Below, piece after piece: positions 17,257 through 26,322 of a stretch of DNA of 64,000 nucleotides. Both the position numbers and the translations under genes were made by a program. Under the pieces are notes generated by a model. The model did not search any database. It had not been told where the DNA came from and was given only the letters and a program-made list of their open reading frames with translations. This DNA comes from Photobacterium aquae (lineage in GTDB: Bacteria > Pseudomonadota > Gammaproteobacteria > Enterobacterales > Vibrionaceae), in assembly GCF_001029445.1 (NCBI RefSeq), contig NZ_LDOT01000014.1, positions 62,001 through 126,000 on the forward strand. The letters run 5' to 3'. Each line of letters opens with the position of its first letter. The stretch's first letter is position 1.

Positions 17257-18345
17257 ATGAATGTACAAGCCATGCCGATGCATCGCTTCATCGATCATCG
17301 AGGTTCATTAGTACAGCCACTACCTAGTTGGGCTGACTTGGCTACCTTAAGAGATTTTTACCGCGACATGGTACTAACCCGTGCCTACGATCTTAAAGCC
17401 GTCGCCTTACAACGAACAGGTAAACTAGGAACCTACCCATCACACCTTGGTTCTGAAGCTATTGGTATATCAATTGGCCACGCCCTGCTGGCCTCTGACG
17501 TCTTCATCCCCTATTACCGGGATCTTCCCGCCATGTGGAAGCGAGGAATCGGAATGGAAAAAAACCTCCAATATTGGGGAGGTGATGAACGTGGCAGTGA
17601 TTTTTCTACCAACGGTAGCCTAAGCCGAGACTTACCGTTTTGCGTTCCAATCGCCACTCAGTGTACCCATGCGGTTGGTGTAGCAGCAGCGCTTAAAATA
17701 CAAGGGTACCATCAAGCAGCACTAGTAACCTGTGGTGACGGCGCGACATCAAAAGGTGACTTCCTCGAGTCACTCAACTGTGCCGGTGCATGGAACATTC
17801 CGCTGGTTTTCGTCATAAACAACAACCAATGGGCCATCTCTGTCCCCCGCTCTCTTCAGTGCGGGGCTGAACTGCTCTCCGACAAAGCCGAAGGGGCCGG
17901 TATCGAAGGCATCACCGTTGACGGCAATGATGTCGTGGCGATGTACGATGTGATCAAAGACAAATTGCACAAGGCACGTATTGGCAAAGGAGCCACCCTG
18001 ATCGAAGCCATAAGCTATCGCTTAAGCGACCATACGACTGCCGATGATGCATCTCGCTACCGAAGCGATGATGAGCTGAAACAAGCATGGGATTACGAGC
18101 CTCTCACCCGTCTGCGAACGTTTTTAACCCAGCACTCAGCATGGAGCGACAAAGAACAGAATGAATGGGACGAGCATTGTAAACAGCAGATTCAAGCCGC
18201 CGTCGACAAATATCAATCTATGACCCCCCAGCCGCCTGAAGCGGCCTTCGACACATTGTTTGAAACACTGGATGATGATCTGCAACGTCAGCGTGACATG
18301 ATTATCAACAAAGCGATGCGGATGCAAGGAGAGCACTATGGCTAA
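17257..18345 (+). CDS. Thiamine-dependent 2-oxoacid dehydrogenase E1 component, alpha subunit
   Basis: Started at ATG 17257, after AAAGGAG; the open frame reaches a TTG at 17230. The 362-residue protein has the ThDP-binding motif GDGATSKGDFLESLNCAG running to INNNQWAIS, and HTTADDASRYR, the phosphorylation-loop region of E1alpha proteins. Together with E1beta it decarboxylates a 2-oxoacid and passes the acyl group to lipoyl-E2. The HTTADD form is closer to Gram-positive-type pyruvate dehydrogenase E1alpha, whereas branched-chain enzymes usually have HSTSDD. The neighbouring valine/isoleucine/leucine operons make a branched-chain role attractive, so pyruvate versus branched-chain specificity stays open. 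Overlaps E1beta by 8 bp. Confidence 0.9.
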   Translation: MNVQAMPMHRFIDHRGSLVQPLPSWADLATLRDFYRDMVLTRAYDLKAVALQRTGKLGTYPSHLGSEAIGISIGHALLASDVFIPYYRDLPAMWKRGIGMEKNLQYWGGDERGSDFSTNGSLSRDLPFCVPIATQCTHAVGVAAALKIQGYHQAALVTCGDGATSKGDFLESLNCAGAWNIPLVFVINNNQWAISVPRSLQCGAELLSDKAEGAGIEGITVDGNDVVAMYDVIKDKLHKARIGKGATLIEAISYRLSDHTTADDASRYRSDDELKQAWDYEPLTRLRTFLTQHSAWSDKEQNEWDEHCKQQIQAAVDKYQSMTPQPPEAAFDTLFETLDDDLQRQRDMIINKAMRMQGEHYG

Positions 18346-19321
18346 TATAACCTTGCTTGATGCTGTGAACCTTGCTCTACACCATGAGATGCAGCATGAC
18401 TCAAACGTTGTCGTTCTCGGTGAGGATGTAGGCGATAACGGTGGTGTATTTCGTGCAACGGCAGGGTTAAAAGAAAAATTTGGTTGCAAACGGGTTATTG
18501 ATACCCCCCTCGCAGAAGCCTTAATTGGTGGTATCGCAGTCGGAATGGCATCGCAAGGACTACGCCCCGTTGCTGAATTCCAATTTCAGGGGTTCGTCTT
18601 CCCTGCAATGGAGCACTTGGTTTGCCACGCTGCCCGAATCCGCAACCGAACCCGTGGCCGCCTGACCTGCCCCGCTGTCTTCCGCGCGCCTTTTGGCGGG
18701 GGAATTCACGCACCAGAGCACCACTCGGAGAGTGTTGAAGCGTTATTTGCTCATATTCCAGGAATAAAAGTCGTCATTCCATCTTCACCTCGCCGTGCTT
18801 ATGGGCTACTTCTCGCCGCCATTCGAAGTAATGACCCAATCATGTTTTTCGAGCCAAAGCGCATCTATCGTACAGTCAAATCCGATGTAACCGATGACGG
18901 CTGTGCTTTGCCACTCGATCGTTGTTTTACCCTACGCCAAGGACGCGACCTAACCTTGGTAACATGGGGAGCTTGCGTCGTTGAATCATTACAAGCCGCA
19001 GAAACCCTTGCCTTGAACGGTATCGAAGTGGAAGTCATCGACTTAGCGACTATCAAGCCAATCGATATGGCAAGTATTATTCATTCACTCAACAAAACCG
19101 GACGCATACTGGTGGTACACGAAGCCTGCCAGACCTGTGGTATTGGCGCTGAAATCCTTGCGCGAATATCCGAACAAGCTATGTGCTTACTCAAAGCCCC
19201 GCCTAAACGGGTCACCGGATCAGATACCATCATGCCGTACTACCGCAACGAAGACTATTTCATGATTCAACCTGATGATATCGTTGCAGCTGCCCGTGAA
19301 CTTGTGGAGGGATGGAAATGA
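18338..19321 (+). CDS. 2-oxoacid dehydrogenase E1 component, beta subunit
   Basis: 327 residues, the normal length. LGEDVGDNGGVFRAT and DTPLAEALIGGIAVGMA are standard E1beta segments, and RAPFGGGIHAPEHHSES contains the usual His-rich active-site loop. The C-terminal domain (VTWGACVVESL, EVIDLATIKPID, VVHEAC) is the transketolase-type domain. It forms an alpha2-beta2 E1 with the preceding gene product. Start ATG 18338 overlaps the E1alpha stop and the end overlaps the E2 start by ATGA, so the three subunits are translationally coupled. Confidence 0.93.
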   Translation: MANITLLDAVNLALHHEMQHDSNVVVLGEDVGDNGGVFRATAGLKEKFGCKRVIDTPLAEALIGGIAVGMASQGLRPVAEFQFQGFVFPAMEHLVCHAARIRNRTRGRLTCPAVFRAPFGGGIHAPEHHSESVEALFAHIPGIKVVIPSSPRRAYGLLLAAIRSNDPIMFFEPKRIYRTVKSDVTDDGCALPLDRCFTLRQGRDLTLVTWGACVVESLQAAETLALNGIEVEVIDLATIKPIDMASIIHSLNKTGRILVVHEACQTCGIGAEILARISEQAMCLLKAPPKRVTGSDTIMPYYRNEDYFMIQPDDIVAAARELVEGWK

Positions 19322-20478
19322 AATCTTTTTTACTACCCGACCTGGGTGAAGGGCTCGCCGAATCAGAAATTGTCAAATGGCATGTCAATATTGGCGATGT
19401 CGTTGAAACTGACCAAGTTGTAGTTACCCTTGAAACCGACAAGGCCACCGTTGAAGTACCCGCTCCCTACAGTGGCACCATTATCAATCGTCACGGTAAT
19501 GAAGGGGATATCATCGGCATCGGCAGCCTGCTGCTTGAAATCGAAGAAAATCAGTCGTCGTACACCCCACCACCAACAACAGAGCACAGTACACAATCAT
19601 CAGCAGCAACCGTGGTCGGTAATGTATCCAGCCAGACCCACGATATCAACGTCGACGAATTCTGGCTCGGTCACCATGCCGAAAAACCAGAGAATCACCC
19701 TCAGCTCACGGCCATGCCATCGGCTCGAATCCTAGCTAAAAAACTCGGCGTCAAACTTGAAGTCATAAAAGGCTCAGGGCCTGACGGGGTTATCACCGAC
19801 CAAGACATCTACCAAGCCTGCAGCCAACAGCCCCCCGGTACAGAAGTTCTGAAAGGGGCCAGACGCAGTATGGTGGACACCATGTCCTCATCTCACCAGC
19901 AAGTCGCTAACGTCACCCTCACCGAAGAAGCGTATTTAGAAAACTGGCACAATAATGAAGACATCACATGCCGGCTGATACAAGCCGTTGTGTCAGCCTG
20001 CCAGCAGGAACCTGCCCTCAATGCTTGGTTCGATGCGGAAACCCTGACCCGCTGCGTCCATACAACAGTAAATATAGGCATCGCCGTCGACAGCAAGCAC
20101 GGACTCTATGTACCCGTACTTAGGCATGCTGACCAGCAATCTTCCGGCAGTATCCGCGAATGGCTCGACAAAACCATCCTCGGCATTAGAGAACGCAAAA
20201 TAGAGCGAGAACAACTTCAACATGCCACCATTACCCTATCCAACTTCGGGGCTATCGGTGGAATTTTCGCCACCCCTGTCGTTAGCCCACCGCAGGTCGC
20301 CATTATTGGCGCGGGAAGAATTATTGAAAGGGTGGTAATGCGAAACGGCACAGTGCAAGCCATCAACGTCCTGCCATTGTCTATCACGTTTGATCATCGA
20401 GCCTGCACAGGAGGAGAAGCAGCCCGTTTCGTCACCGCCCTCGCCCGCCATCTCGAACAAGCTGATGGCAATTTTTAA
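19318..20478 (+). CDS. 2-oxoacid dehydrogenase E2 component, dihydrolipoamide acyltransferase
   Basis: 386 residues from ATG 19318, six bases after GGAGGG; ATG 19312 is too close to that ribosome site. Order: one lipoyl domain (residues 1-78) with the lipoylated Lys in ETDKATVEV, a linker, a peripheral-subunit-binding domain (SARILAKKLGV to GVITDQDI, about residues 135-170) and a catalytic acyltransferase domain ending in FDHRACTGGEAARFV, which holds the DHR active-site His. It is shorter than many E2s, having a single lipoyl domain. It forms the core that binds E1 and E3. No lipoamide dehydrogenase gene is next to it, so E3 must be shared with another complex. Confidence 0.93.
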   Translation: MKSFLLPDLGEGLAESEIVKWHVNIGDVVETDQVVVTLETDKATVEVPAPYSGTIINRHGNEGDIIGIGSLLLEIEENQSSYTPPPTTEHSTQSSAATVVGNVSSQTHDINVDEFWLGHHAEKPENHPQLTAMPSARILAKKLGVKLEVIKGSGPDGVITDQDIYQACSQQPPGTEVLKGARRSMVDTMSSSHQQVANVTLTEEAYLENWHNNEDITCRLIQAVVSACQQEPALNAWFDAETLTRCVHTTVNIGIAVDSKHGLYVPVLRHADQQSSGSIREWLDKTILGIRERKIEREQLQHATITLSNFGAIGGIFATPVVSPPQVAIIGAGRIIERVVMRNGTVQAINVLPLSITFDHRACTGGEAARFVTALARHLEQADGNF

Positions 20479-20507
20479 TTATTGAAAGTAACCGCTCAAT
20501 AACCAAA

Positions 20508-20543
20508 TAAAAAAATGCCAGTCTTACGACTGGCATTTTTTTC
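20508..20543. terminator. Bidirectional rho-independent terminator
   Basis: A run of A, the stem ATGCCAGTC/GACTGGCAT with loop TTAC, then a run of T. It ends the E1-E1-E2 operon and, from the other side, the DEAD-box gene. Confidence 0.93.
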
Positions 20544-20568
20544 GCTAATTGATCATAACCCTACAGCA

Positions 20569-21912
20569 TTAATCGTCGGCGCTTGGATCAACTGGCTTTT
20601 TCTTCTTAGGCATAAAGACATTGTCGCCCACAGCCATATTCTGGTAGAAACGTTTATCCATACGCTTCTTCGGCTTGTCTGCGCCTTGCTTCTGCTTCTT
20701 GTCAACAGGCTTCTTCGTTGTTGGCTTCTTCTTGTGGAATTGCTTCTTAGGCGCAGGTTTCAGCCCCTTGAACTTACCTTCCAGCCCTTCGATTGTCGTG
20801 AAACTAATCTGCTGCTGCAAGAAAGCCTCCACATTCTTGAAGCTCTTCCAGTCTTTTGGACCAACAAGCGAGAATGCATCGCCCTTGTTCCCGGCACGAC
20901 CTGTACGGCCTACACGGTGTACATATTCTTCAGCATGCTTTGGCATATCGAAGTTAATTACATGCGATACCTTGCTGATATCCAAGCCGCGAGAAGCAAT
21001 ATCCGTTGTCACCAGAATCTTATGACAATCACGCTCAAACTGACTCATGATATTGTTACGCTGAGTCTGGTTCATATCACCACTGAGTGCCACTGCCTTA
21101 AGCTTACGCTCATTCAGTAAGTTGGTCAGACGATCAGTATCAGCACGGGTAGCCGTGAAGATAATCATCTGATCATACTCTTCAGTTTCGATAATCTTAT
21201 CCAGCAGAGCCTGCTTGTGATCTAGGTGATCACACAGAATAAAACGCTGGGTAATATCTGTATGCTCTTCTGCTGAATGGCCAACCGAAATGCGTTTAGG
21301 CTCCTTCAGCATATCAGACGCGATGCTGACGACATCCTGATGATCCAGAGTCGCCGAAAACATCATAGTCTGGCGGCGGCGATGAGACGCTGCCTCATGA
21401 ATACGGCGCAACTGAGCTTCAAAACCAAGATCAAGCATACGGTCAGCTTCATCCAGAATCAGCATTTCAAGCCCATCAAGACTTGTACTACGGTGTTCCA
21501 AATGGTCAGCAAGACGGCCAGGGGTTGCAATCACAAACATCGGGTCATTGCGTAGTGCCTTAACCTGATCGTTAAAGTTCTCACCACCTACAATCAGTGT
21601 GCCGTCATATGGCGTGCCGGCATTCAATGTACGTAGCTGGGCAAAAACTTGCTTTGCCAGTTCACGAGTAGGCGTCAATACCACTACGCGAGGGTCGCGG
21701 CGAGTAAATGGTTTGCTGCGGTACATGCGCTGCATCGCTGGCAGCAAAAATGCCAAAGTTTTACCGGAGCCAGTTTTCGACGATGCCAATATGTCTTTGC
21801 CCAGAATCCCTACTGGAATCGCAGTTTGTTGAATTTCAGTTGGTTTCTCAAACGCCAAATGGTGAAGTTTTTTGATCAGGCGTTGGTCTAATCCAAGATC
21901 GTTAAATAGCAA
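20569..21912 (-). CDS. DEAD-box ATP-dependent RNA helicase
   Basis: The preferred start is TTG 21912, eight bases after GGAG, giving LLFNDLGLDQRLIKKL, the usual N-terminus of this vibrio helicase group; an ATG at 21981 would add 23 residues with a poor ribosome site. All motifs are present: Q motif near EKPTEIQQTAIP, Walker A SSKTGSGKT, PTRELAKQ, TPGR, DEAD (LILDEADRML), SAT, and the C-domain motifs IIFTATRADT, TTDIASRGLD and HRVGRTGRAG. The tail of about 80 residues is rich in Lys and Pro, as in RNA-binding helicase tails. It probably acts in ribosome assembly or mRNA turnover; I cannot assign it to RhlE, SrmB or another named member with certainty. Confidence 0.93.
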   Translation of the reverse strand: MLFNDLGLDQRLIKKLHHLAFEKPTEIQQTAIPVGILGKDILASSKTGSGKTLAFLLPAMQRMYRSKPFTRRDPRVVVLTPTRELAKQVFAQLRTLNAGTPYDGTLIVGGENFNDQVKALRNDPMFVIATPGRLADHLEHRSTSLDGLEMLILDEADRMLDLGFEAQLRRIHEAASHRRRQTMMFSATLDHQDVVSIASDMLKEPKRISVGHSAEEHTDITQRFILCDHLDHKQALLDKIIETEEYDQMIIFTATRADTDRLTNLLNERKLKAVALSGDMNQTQRNNIMSQFERDCHKILVTTDIASRGLDISKVSHVINFDMPKHAEEYVHRVGRTGRAGNKGDAFSLVGPKDWKSFKNVEAFLQQQISFTTIEGLEGKFKGLKPAPKKQFHKKKPTTKKPVDKKQKQGADKPKKRMDKRFYQNMAVGDNVFMPKKKKPVDPSADD

Positions 21913-22294
21913 AATCGTGCTCCGGTCAGATGCTCTTTGCGAGCGGGTATCGTACTTTCGATTGAGTGTGACCACGAACATAACCTGCCGTGATTTGAGT
22001 CACACATCACTAAATTTGTTTAGCAGAGAATTATACCATAAATCTTTAATCTGACACGCTATATTGACCATCAAGCCTGCGGATTCTATCAGGTCACCTC
22101 AATATGCTGGCTCCAAAGTGCACTGAATTATAATCAATAACAAGTCTGTGACCGGTTTTGCATCCTATGACGAATTACTTGATCATTGATGAAAATTATA
22201 ATAAAACAGTGTTCATTAAATTTATAAGCGACATAGCTTTGGCCAATAGGCTTGCTCCTAAATTGAGCCAAATAAGATCGAAAAGGATATTGCC
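21913..22294. other. Divergent intergenic region, no gene seen
   Basis: Roughly 380 bp between the helicase and the DUF2238 gene; promoters for both are expected here. A 109-residue frame beginning at 22158 overlaps the DUF2238 gene in another frame and has no ribosome site, so it is not called. Confidence 0.5.
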
Positions 22295-22900
22295 ATGCGT
22301 ACACCATCAAACCACCTCTTCCCTTGCACTCTGGGGGGATTTATTGCTGCTATCATTGTCTGGTCAGGCATCAACCCAGCGTTTCAGGCGGTTTGGATCG
22401 CTGAAATCATACCTGTTGCAGCAATTTTCCTACTATTGGTTGTTACCTACCCTAAATTTCGCTTTTCAAATATGGCTTATGGCCTAATGTCTGTCTGGCT
22501 GATTATGCATGCCATCGGAGCCCATTATACCTTTGCTAACGTCCCCTTCGATTGGTTCAATGGTTTCTTCGATTCAGGCCGAAACCACTTCGACCGTGTC
22601 GCCCATTATTCTATCGGGTTCTATGCTTTCCCTATTGCGGAGTTATTAACCAGAAAACGACACTGTAACCCTGTCTTAGCATCTTTTGTTGGCTTGACCA
22701 GCATCATGGCCGTCGCTGCCGGGTATGAAATTATTGAGTGGTGGTATGCGGTGTTAGAAGGTGGCGATGCCGGTATTGAATTCCTTGGTAGCCAAGGCGA
22801 TATCTGGGATGCACAAAAAGACATGCTAGCTGATACACTCGGCGCTATCACAAGTTTAAGTCTCTTCGCAATAACCAAGCCTTACCATTTGACTGAGTAA
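22295..22900 (+). CDS. DUF2238 inner-membrane protein, YjdF-like
   Basis: 201 residues with about six membrane segments and the polar landmarks of the DUF2238/YjdF family: HAIGAHYTF, FDSGRNHFDRVAHYSIGF, AGYEIIEWWYA and GSQGDIWDAQKDMLADTLGA. The conserved His, Asp and Glu residues facing the membrane suggest a transport or metal-linked role, but none is established to my knowledge. ATG 22295 follows AAAGGA at good spacing. The gene is monocistronic. Confidence 0.88.
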   Translation: MRTPSNHLFPCTLGGFIAAIIVWSGINPAFQAVWIAEIIPVAAIFLLLVVTYPKFRFSNMAYGLMSVWLIMHAIGAHYTFANVPFDWFNGFFDSGRNHFDRVAHYSIGFYAFPIAELLTRKRHCNPVLASFVGLTSIMAVAAGYEIIEWWYAVLEGGDAGIEFLGSQGDIWDAQKDMLADTLGAITSLSLFAITKPYHLTE

Positions 22901-22945
22901 CTTATTTTACAGTTATATATTCAAAATGCAGAATTTAGAGTGGGT

Positions 22946-23021
22946 CCAATGTATTCAATAAAAAAGACCGAACAGATAGTATTCCTGCTAAAGGTACTGT
23001 TCTTCGATTGAAATACATTGG
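22946..23021. repeat. 76-nt nested hairpin in intergenic DNA
   Basis: The outer stem pairs 22946-22959 with 23007-23021 (14 bp with one bulged base, CCAATGTATT pairing with AATACATTGG). An inner stem pairs GAACAG at 22970-22975 with CTGTTC at 22997-23002. It lies 45 bp after the DUF2238 gene and 127 bp before the YvbH-like gene. There is no T tract, so it is not a typical terminator; a structured RNA or a palindromic mobile remnant is possible. Confidence 0.6.
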
Positions 23022-23147
23022 CTCGCTTTAATTACACGATCCTTTACAATCAAAAATATTTAATTACAAGGGTACTATTGACAGGTAATTATCCTTCCCG
23101 CATATTCGAGAACACATTTAAATAATGAATAATAGAACGGTACCATC

Positions 23148-23759
23148 ATGTTTAAAAGACTTGCATCAGAAGCGCTGGGCCTGAGTGATATTGGTCGCAT
23201 TGTATCGCCAGCCGATTACGATAAAGTAGACGCAGACGATTATATTTTCCACGAAGACAATGAAAAAATTTTCTTTTTGATCAAATCAAAAAAAGATGAA
23301 TATTGCTTTACCAACCGTGCTCTTATCCATGTTGATGGCGAATTAGCAATAAGCTCAAAGCGTGTATTGAAACGCTATGAATATGCTTTCAATCAGTTTT
23401 CTTCTGTCTTGCTAGAAACAGCTGGTACTATCGACCTTGACGCCGAAATCAAGTTTAACGTTGGTGAGACATATTTCTCGATCGATGTTGACAAGCAACA
23501 GATTGAACAACTAAAGGATTTGTATAAAGCCTTATTCGAAATTTCTCACTTACAGATCATTAACTCAGATCGCTTAAAAGATTCATTCCGTTCACTTGAA
23601 ATAGCATCTGAATCCGTTGGGCGAATTACATCACAATCAACGGTTTCAGCTGAATTTGAGAAAATAACGCATTTCGCAGCACAGTATATGGAATCATCGA
23701 AAGAAAAGTATATTCGCGAAGATTTTTCCGAGATATTCGAAAAATATATCAACAATTAA
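23148..23759 (+). CDS. PH-domain protein of the YvbH type (bPH_1 plus YvbH extension)
   Basis: 203 residues. The first 125 or so have the bacterial pleckstrin-homology pattern: DYIFHEDNEKIFFLIKSKKDEY, FTNRALIHVDG, then SSKRVLKRYEY and an amphipathic helix. The last 75 residues form a mainly helical segment corresponding to the YvbH oligomerisation region of the Bacillus protein of the same length. Binding partners and ligands are unknown. Start ATG 23148 is the first in frame; the ribosome site is weak (ACGG). The gene is single and ends at a bidirectional terminator shared with galE. Confidence 0.8.
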   Translation: MFKRLASEALGLSDIGRIVSPADYDKVDADDYIFHEDNEKIFFLIKSKKDEYCFTNRALIHVDGELAISSKRVLKRYEYAFNQFSSVLLETAGTIDLDAEIKFNVGETYFSIDVDKQQIEQLKDLYKALFEISHLQIINSDRLKDSFRSLEIASESVGRITSQSTVSAEFEKITHFAAQYMESSKEKYIREDFSEIFEKYINN

Positions 23760-23775
23760 AATATAATCTCAAAAA

Positions 23776-23806
23776 TAAAGCCCTGCATCATCTAGCTGGG
23801 CTTTTT
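23776..23806. terminator. Bidirectional rho-independent terminator
   Basis: Stem AAAGCCC/GGGCTTT with a 14-base loop and T-rich exits on both strands, between the convergent YvbH-like and galE genes. Confidence 0.8.
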
Positions 23807-23820
23807 GTTTAAATAGCGTA

Positions 23821-24837
23821 CTATAAATCAGGATAACCATCAGGGTTTGATGACTGCCAACGCCAAGTGTCTGCTGTCATATCATCAATAGTTCGTGTCG
23901 CTTGCCAATGAAGTTCTTCTTTCGCTTTTGCAGGATCAGCCCAACACTCAGCTATGTCACCTGGACGGCGAGATACAACTTGATAGGCAACCTCAACCCC
24001 TGCGGCTTTTGAGAATGCATCAATCATCTGTAAGACACTAAAACCATTTCCGGTACCCAAATTATAGATATGCAGACCCGCTTCGCTGCCTTTATGGGTT
24101 AGCGCCGCTAAATGACCATCAGCAAGATCCAACACATGAATATAGTCTCGGACACCCGTTCCATCTACCGTTGGATAATCATCGCCAAAAACAGATAAGA
24201 ACTCACGGCGCCCTACTGCAACTTGGGAAATAAATGGCATCAGATTATTCGGAATACCTTGCGGGTCCTCTCCCATCAAACCAGACTGGTGTGACCCAAC
24301 AGGATTAAAATAACGCAGCAGAGTAATGCTCATTTCCGGATAAGCATGCTGAATGTCCGTCAGACACTCTTCCACCATCAGTTTACTGCGGCCATACGGA
24401 TTAGTTGCACTCGTCGGAAAATCTTCCTTGATCGGAACTGAGGCAGGATCACCATAGACAGTCGCTGACGAGCTGAATATCAAGCTACCTACACCAGCAG
24501 CGCGCATAGCCTCTACCAGTACCAATGTGCCATGCACATTATTGTCGTAGTATTCCAGCGGCTTCTCAACTGACTCACCCACCGCTTTCAAACCTGCAAA
24601 ATGAATGACGGCATCAATTTTGTTTTCGGCAAATACCTTATCAAGGAATGTACGATCGCGTATATCACCTTCATAAAAAGCAGGGCTCACCCCCGTTAGC
24701 ATCTCGATACGCGATAATACTGACTTTTTACTGTTATAAAGGTTGTCCAAAATAATCGGAGTCATGCCCGCCTCGATCATCTGAACACAGGTATGACTAC
24801 CAATGTATCCCATACCACCAGTAACTAACACACGCAT
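23821..24837 (-). CDS. galE: UDP-glucose 4-epimerase GalE
   Basis: 338 residues, the standard length. It opens with the NAD-binding TGGMGYIGSHTC, followed by IHFAGLKAVGES, SSSATVYGDP with the catalytic Ser/Thr, and NPYGRSKLMVEE carrying the YxxxK pair. The C-terminal GVRDYIHVLDLADGH and YNLGTGNGFSVLQM are typical. The enzyme interconverts UDP-glucose and UDP-galactose, feeding both galactose use and surface polysaccharide synthesis. No galT/galK or polysaccharide genes are adjacent, so here it is a single gene. Confidence 0.97.
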   Translation of the reverse strand: MRVLVTGGMGYIGSHTCVQMIEAGMTPIILDNLYNSKKSVLSRIEMLTGVSPAFYEGDIRDRTFLDKVFAENKIDAVIHFAGLKAVGESVEKPLEYYDNNVHGTLVLVEAMRAAGVGSLIFSSSATVYGDPASVPIKEDFPTSATNPYGRSKLMVEECLTDIQHAYPEMSITLLRYFNPVGSHQSGLMGEDPQGIPNNLMPFISQVAVGRREFLSVFGDDYPTVDGTGVRDYIHVLDLADGHLAALTHKGSEAGLHIYNLGTGNGFSVLQMIDAFSKAAGVEVAYQVVSRRPGDIAECWADPAKAKEELHWQATRTIDDMTADTWRWQSSNPDGYPDL

Positions 24838-25195
24838 GTATCTCTCCTATCAAATCGCTTGTAGTCAAACGATAGCATATCTAAGTAACTCACTATAATA
24901 TAGGAGCAATATACTCAAGCCCCCTCAAAAATCCAGCCCAAAGTCTTTTCAGTGAAATTTTTCTTATACAAATCTTATATAGGGCAATCCCAGCACAGTT
25001 GACCGCCAATGTACAAAAAACAAGCTAACTAGGCCAATGATGAAAGTTGAACATTAAAAAACTCTATACATCACAAAACTGCTCATTACATTTTTTTCAT
25101 GAAAAAATTAGACATAGCCCACCCTCTACTTTAAGCTACGCCTCAAAATGCATGAAGTTGCGTACAAATGGAATAAAACGAAAGGGATAAACACT
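24838..25195. other. Divergent promoter region with a short palindrome
   Basis: 358 bp upstream of galE and of the GGDEF gene. It contains the 16-bp palindrome TTTTTTCATGAAAAAA at 25092-25107, about 90 bp before the GGDEF start. No gene seen. Confidence 0.5.
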
Positions 25196-26245
25196 ATGAC
25201 GGTGATTTTTAGAAGTGATCAACTCCGTTCTGAAAACCTCGCCCACATGGAACTCGGTGCAGAAACACTAAGGCAACAACTACAAACTCTATTCCCCATT
25301 TCTGCAGTTGTTACCCTGATTATCGCCTTCGCGATTTTTGTTACCGAAAGCGCACTTGCACCAACTGCTATTACACTGATCGGAACTGGGCTTTCCATTA
25401 CACTTCACTACCTAAACCTTCGCCGTAAAAATCCTTATCTGTTAATTTGGGTATTCATTGCTTTTACCTCTTTTACTTGCATTTACGATTTCTACATTCA
25501 ATCAACTAATTTAGTTTCCCATACCGTTGCTCTGACTATTCCTCTTTTGTGCTTCTTCGCTCTTCGCCATCAACTAGCATGCTGGTATAGCCTACTATTT
25601 GGACTGGTATATATCGTAATGAGTGCCAGCGAAATGGCGAGCAAACAGCACCAAATTACAGAAACGCTGCAAAATCTGAGTGCCTACATCATGGTTGTTG
25701 TCATGGCCTATCTACTTGCCCAACACCGCAACGACGCTATCAAACAGGTCCAGCAAGCATCAACCACTGACTTTCTGACCGGTCTTCTTAATCGACAGGG
25801 CATGGAAGCAGCCTACCAACAGCAGGCCTATCGCAGTAACCGCTACTTAAAAGATCTCACTATGCTCTCACTTGAGATCGACGGGCTCAAAAATATCAAC
25901 GACAGATACGGGTTGGAAGCTGGCGATAATGTTCTGATTATGGTCGCGAAGCGCCTTAAGCAACTCTCGAATACAGGTGACTACCTTGCAAGAGTTGGAG
26001 GTGGTGAATTCTGCATACTACAACCTGAAACCTCGTTGGATGAAGCCGAACAAAATGCACTCAACTTAAAATCCCACATAGCGGCTTGCCAACTGCATCT
26101 TGATAACGGGCAGACAATTTCAGTGACGGTAAGCATCGGCTTAACCCAAGTTGAATACCAAATGTTCAGTTTAGACTACATCAAAGTCGATTCAGCCCGA
26201 CAGCGGGCGAAAAATTGGGGACGAGATCAGATAGCAATAAGCTAA
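25196..26245 (+). CDS. Membrane GGDEF-domain protein with atypical GGGEF signature
   Basis: 349 residues from ATG 25196, which follows AAAGGG; ATG 25148 has no ribosome site. The N-terminal half carries about six membrane helices (residues 35-180), a MHYT/MASE-like integral sensor without a recognised name. The GGDEF domain starts at DFLTGLLNRQGM and includes LEIDGLKNINDRYGLEAGDNVL, with the metal Asp. The signature itself reads ARVGGGEFCIL, that is GGGEF at residues 268-272 in place of GG[D/E]EF. The third residue coordinates metal in active cyclases such as PleD, so catalysis may be lost and the protein may act as a c-di-GMP or GTP sensor. No RxxD inhibitory site precedes it. The next gene is a Nudix hydrolase 77 bp downstream. 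Confidence 0.9.
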   Translation: MTVIFRSDQLRSENLAHMELGAETLRQQLQTLFPISAVVTLIIAFAIFVTESALAPTAITLIGTGLSITLHYLNLRRKNPYLLIWVFIAFTSFTCIYDFYIQSTNLVSHTVALTIPLLCFFALRHQLACWYSLLFGLVYIVMSASEMASKQHQITETLQNLSAYIMVVVMAYLLAQHRNDAIKQVQQASTTDFLTGLLNRQGMEAAYQQQAYRSNRYLKDLTMLSLEIDGLKNINDRYGLEAGDNVLIMVAKRLKQLSNTGDYLARVGGGEFCILQPETSLDEAEQNALNLKSHIAACQLHLDNGQTISVTVSIGLTQVEYQMFSLDYIKVDSARQRAKNWGRDQIAIS

Positions 26246-26322
26246 CTTTATAATACTTAAATAAAATCCGGTATATTACGAAAACAAACTATCTCCAAAT
26301 TAGCTCAGGTGTAGGATCTACA

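Noticed and set aside
19430..19735. 101-residue alternative frame inside the E2 gene
   Set aside because: The E2 lipoyl domain and linker in the other frame are unmistakable.
22158..22487. 109-residue frame overlapping the start of the DUF2238 gene
   Set aside because: It is out of frame with a clearly recognisable DUF2238 protein that has its own ribosome site.
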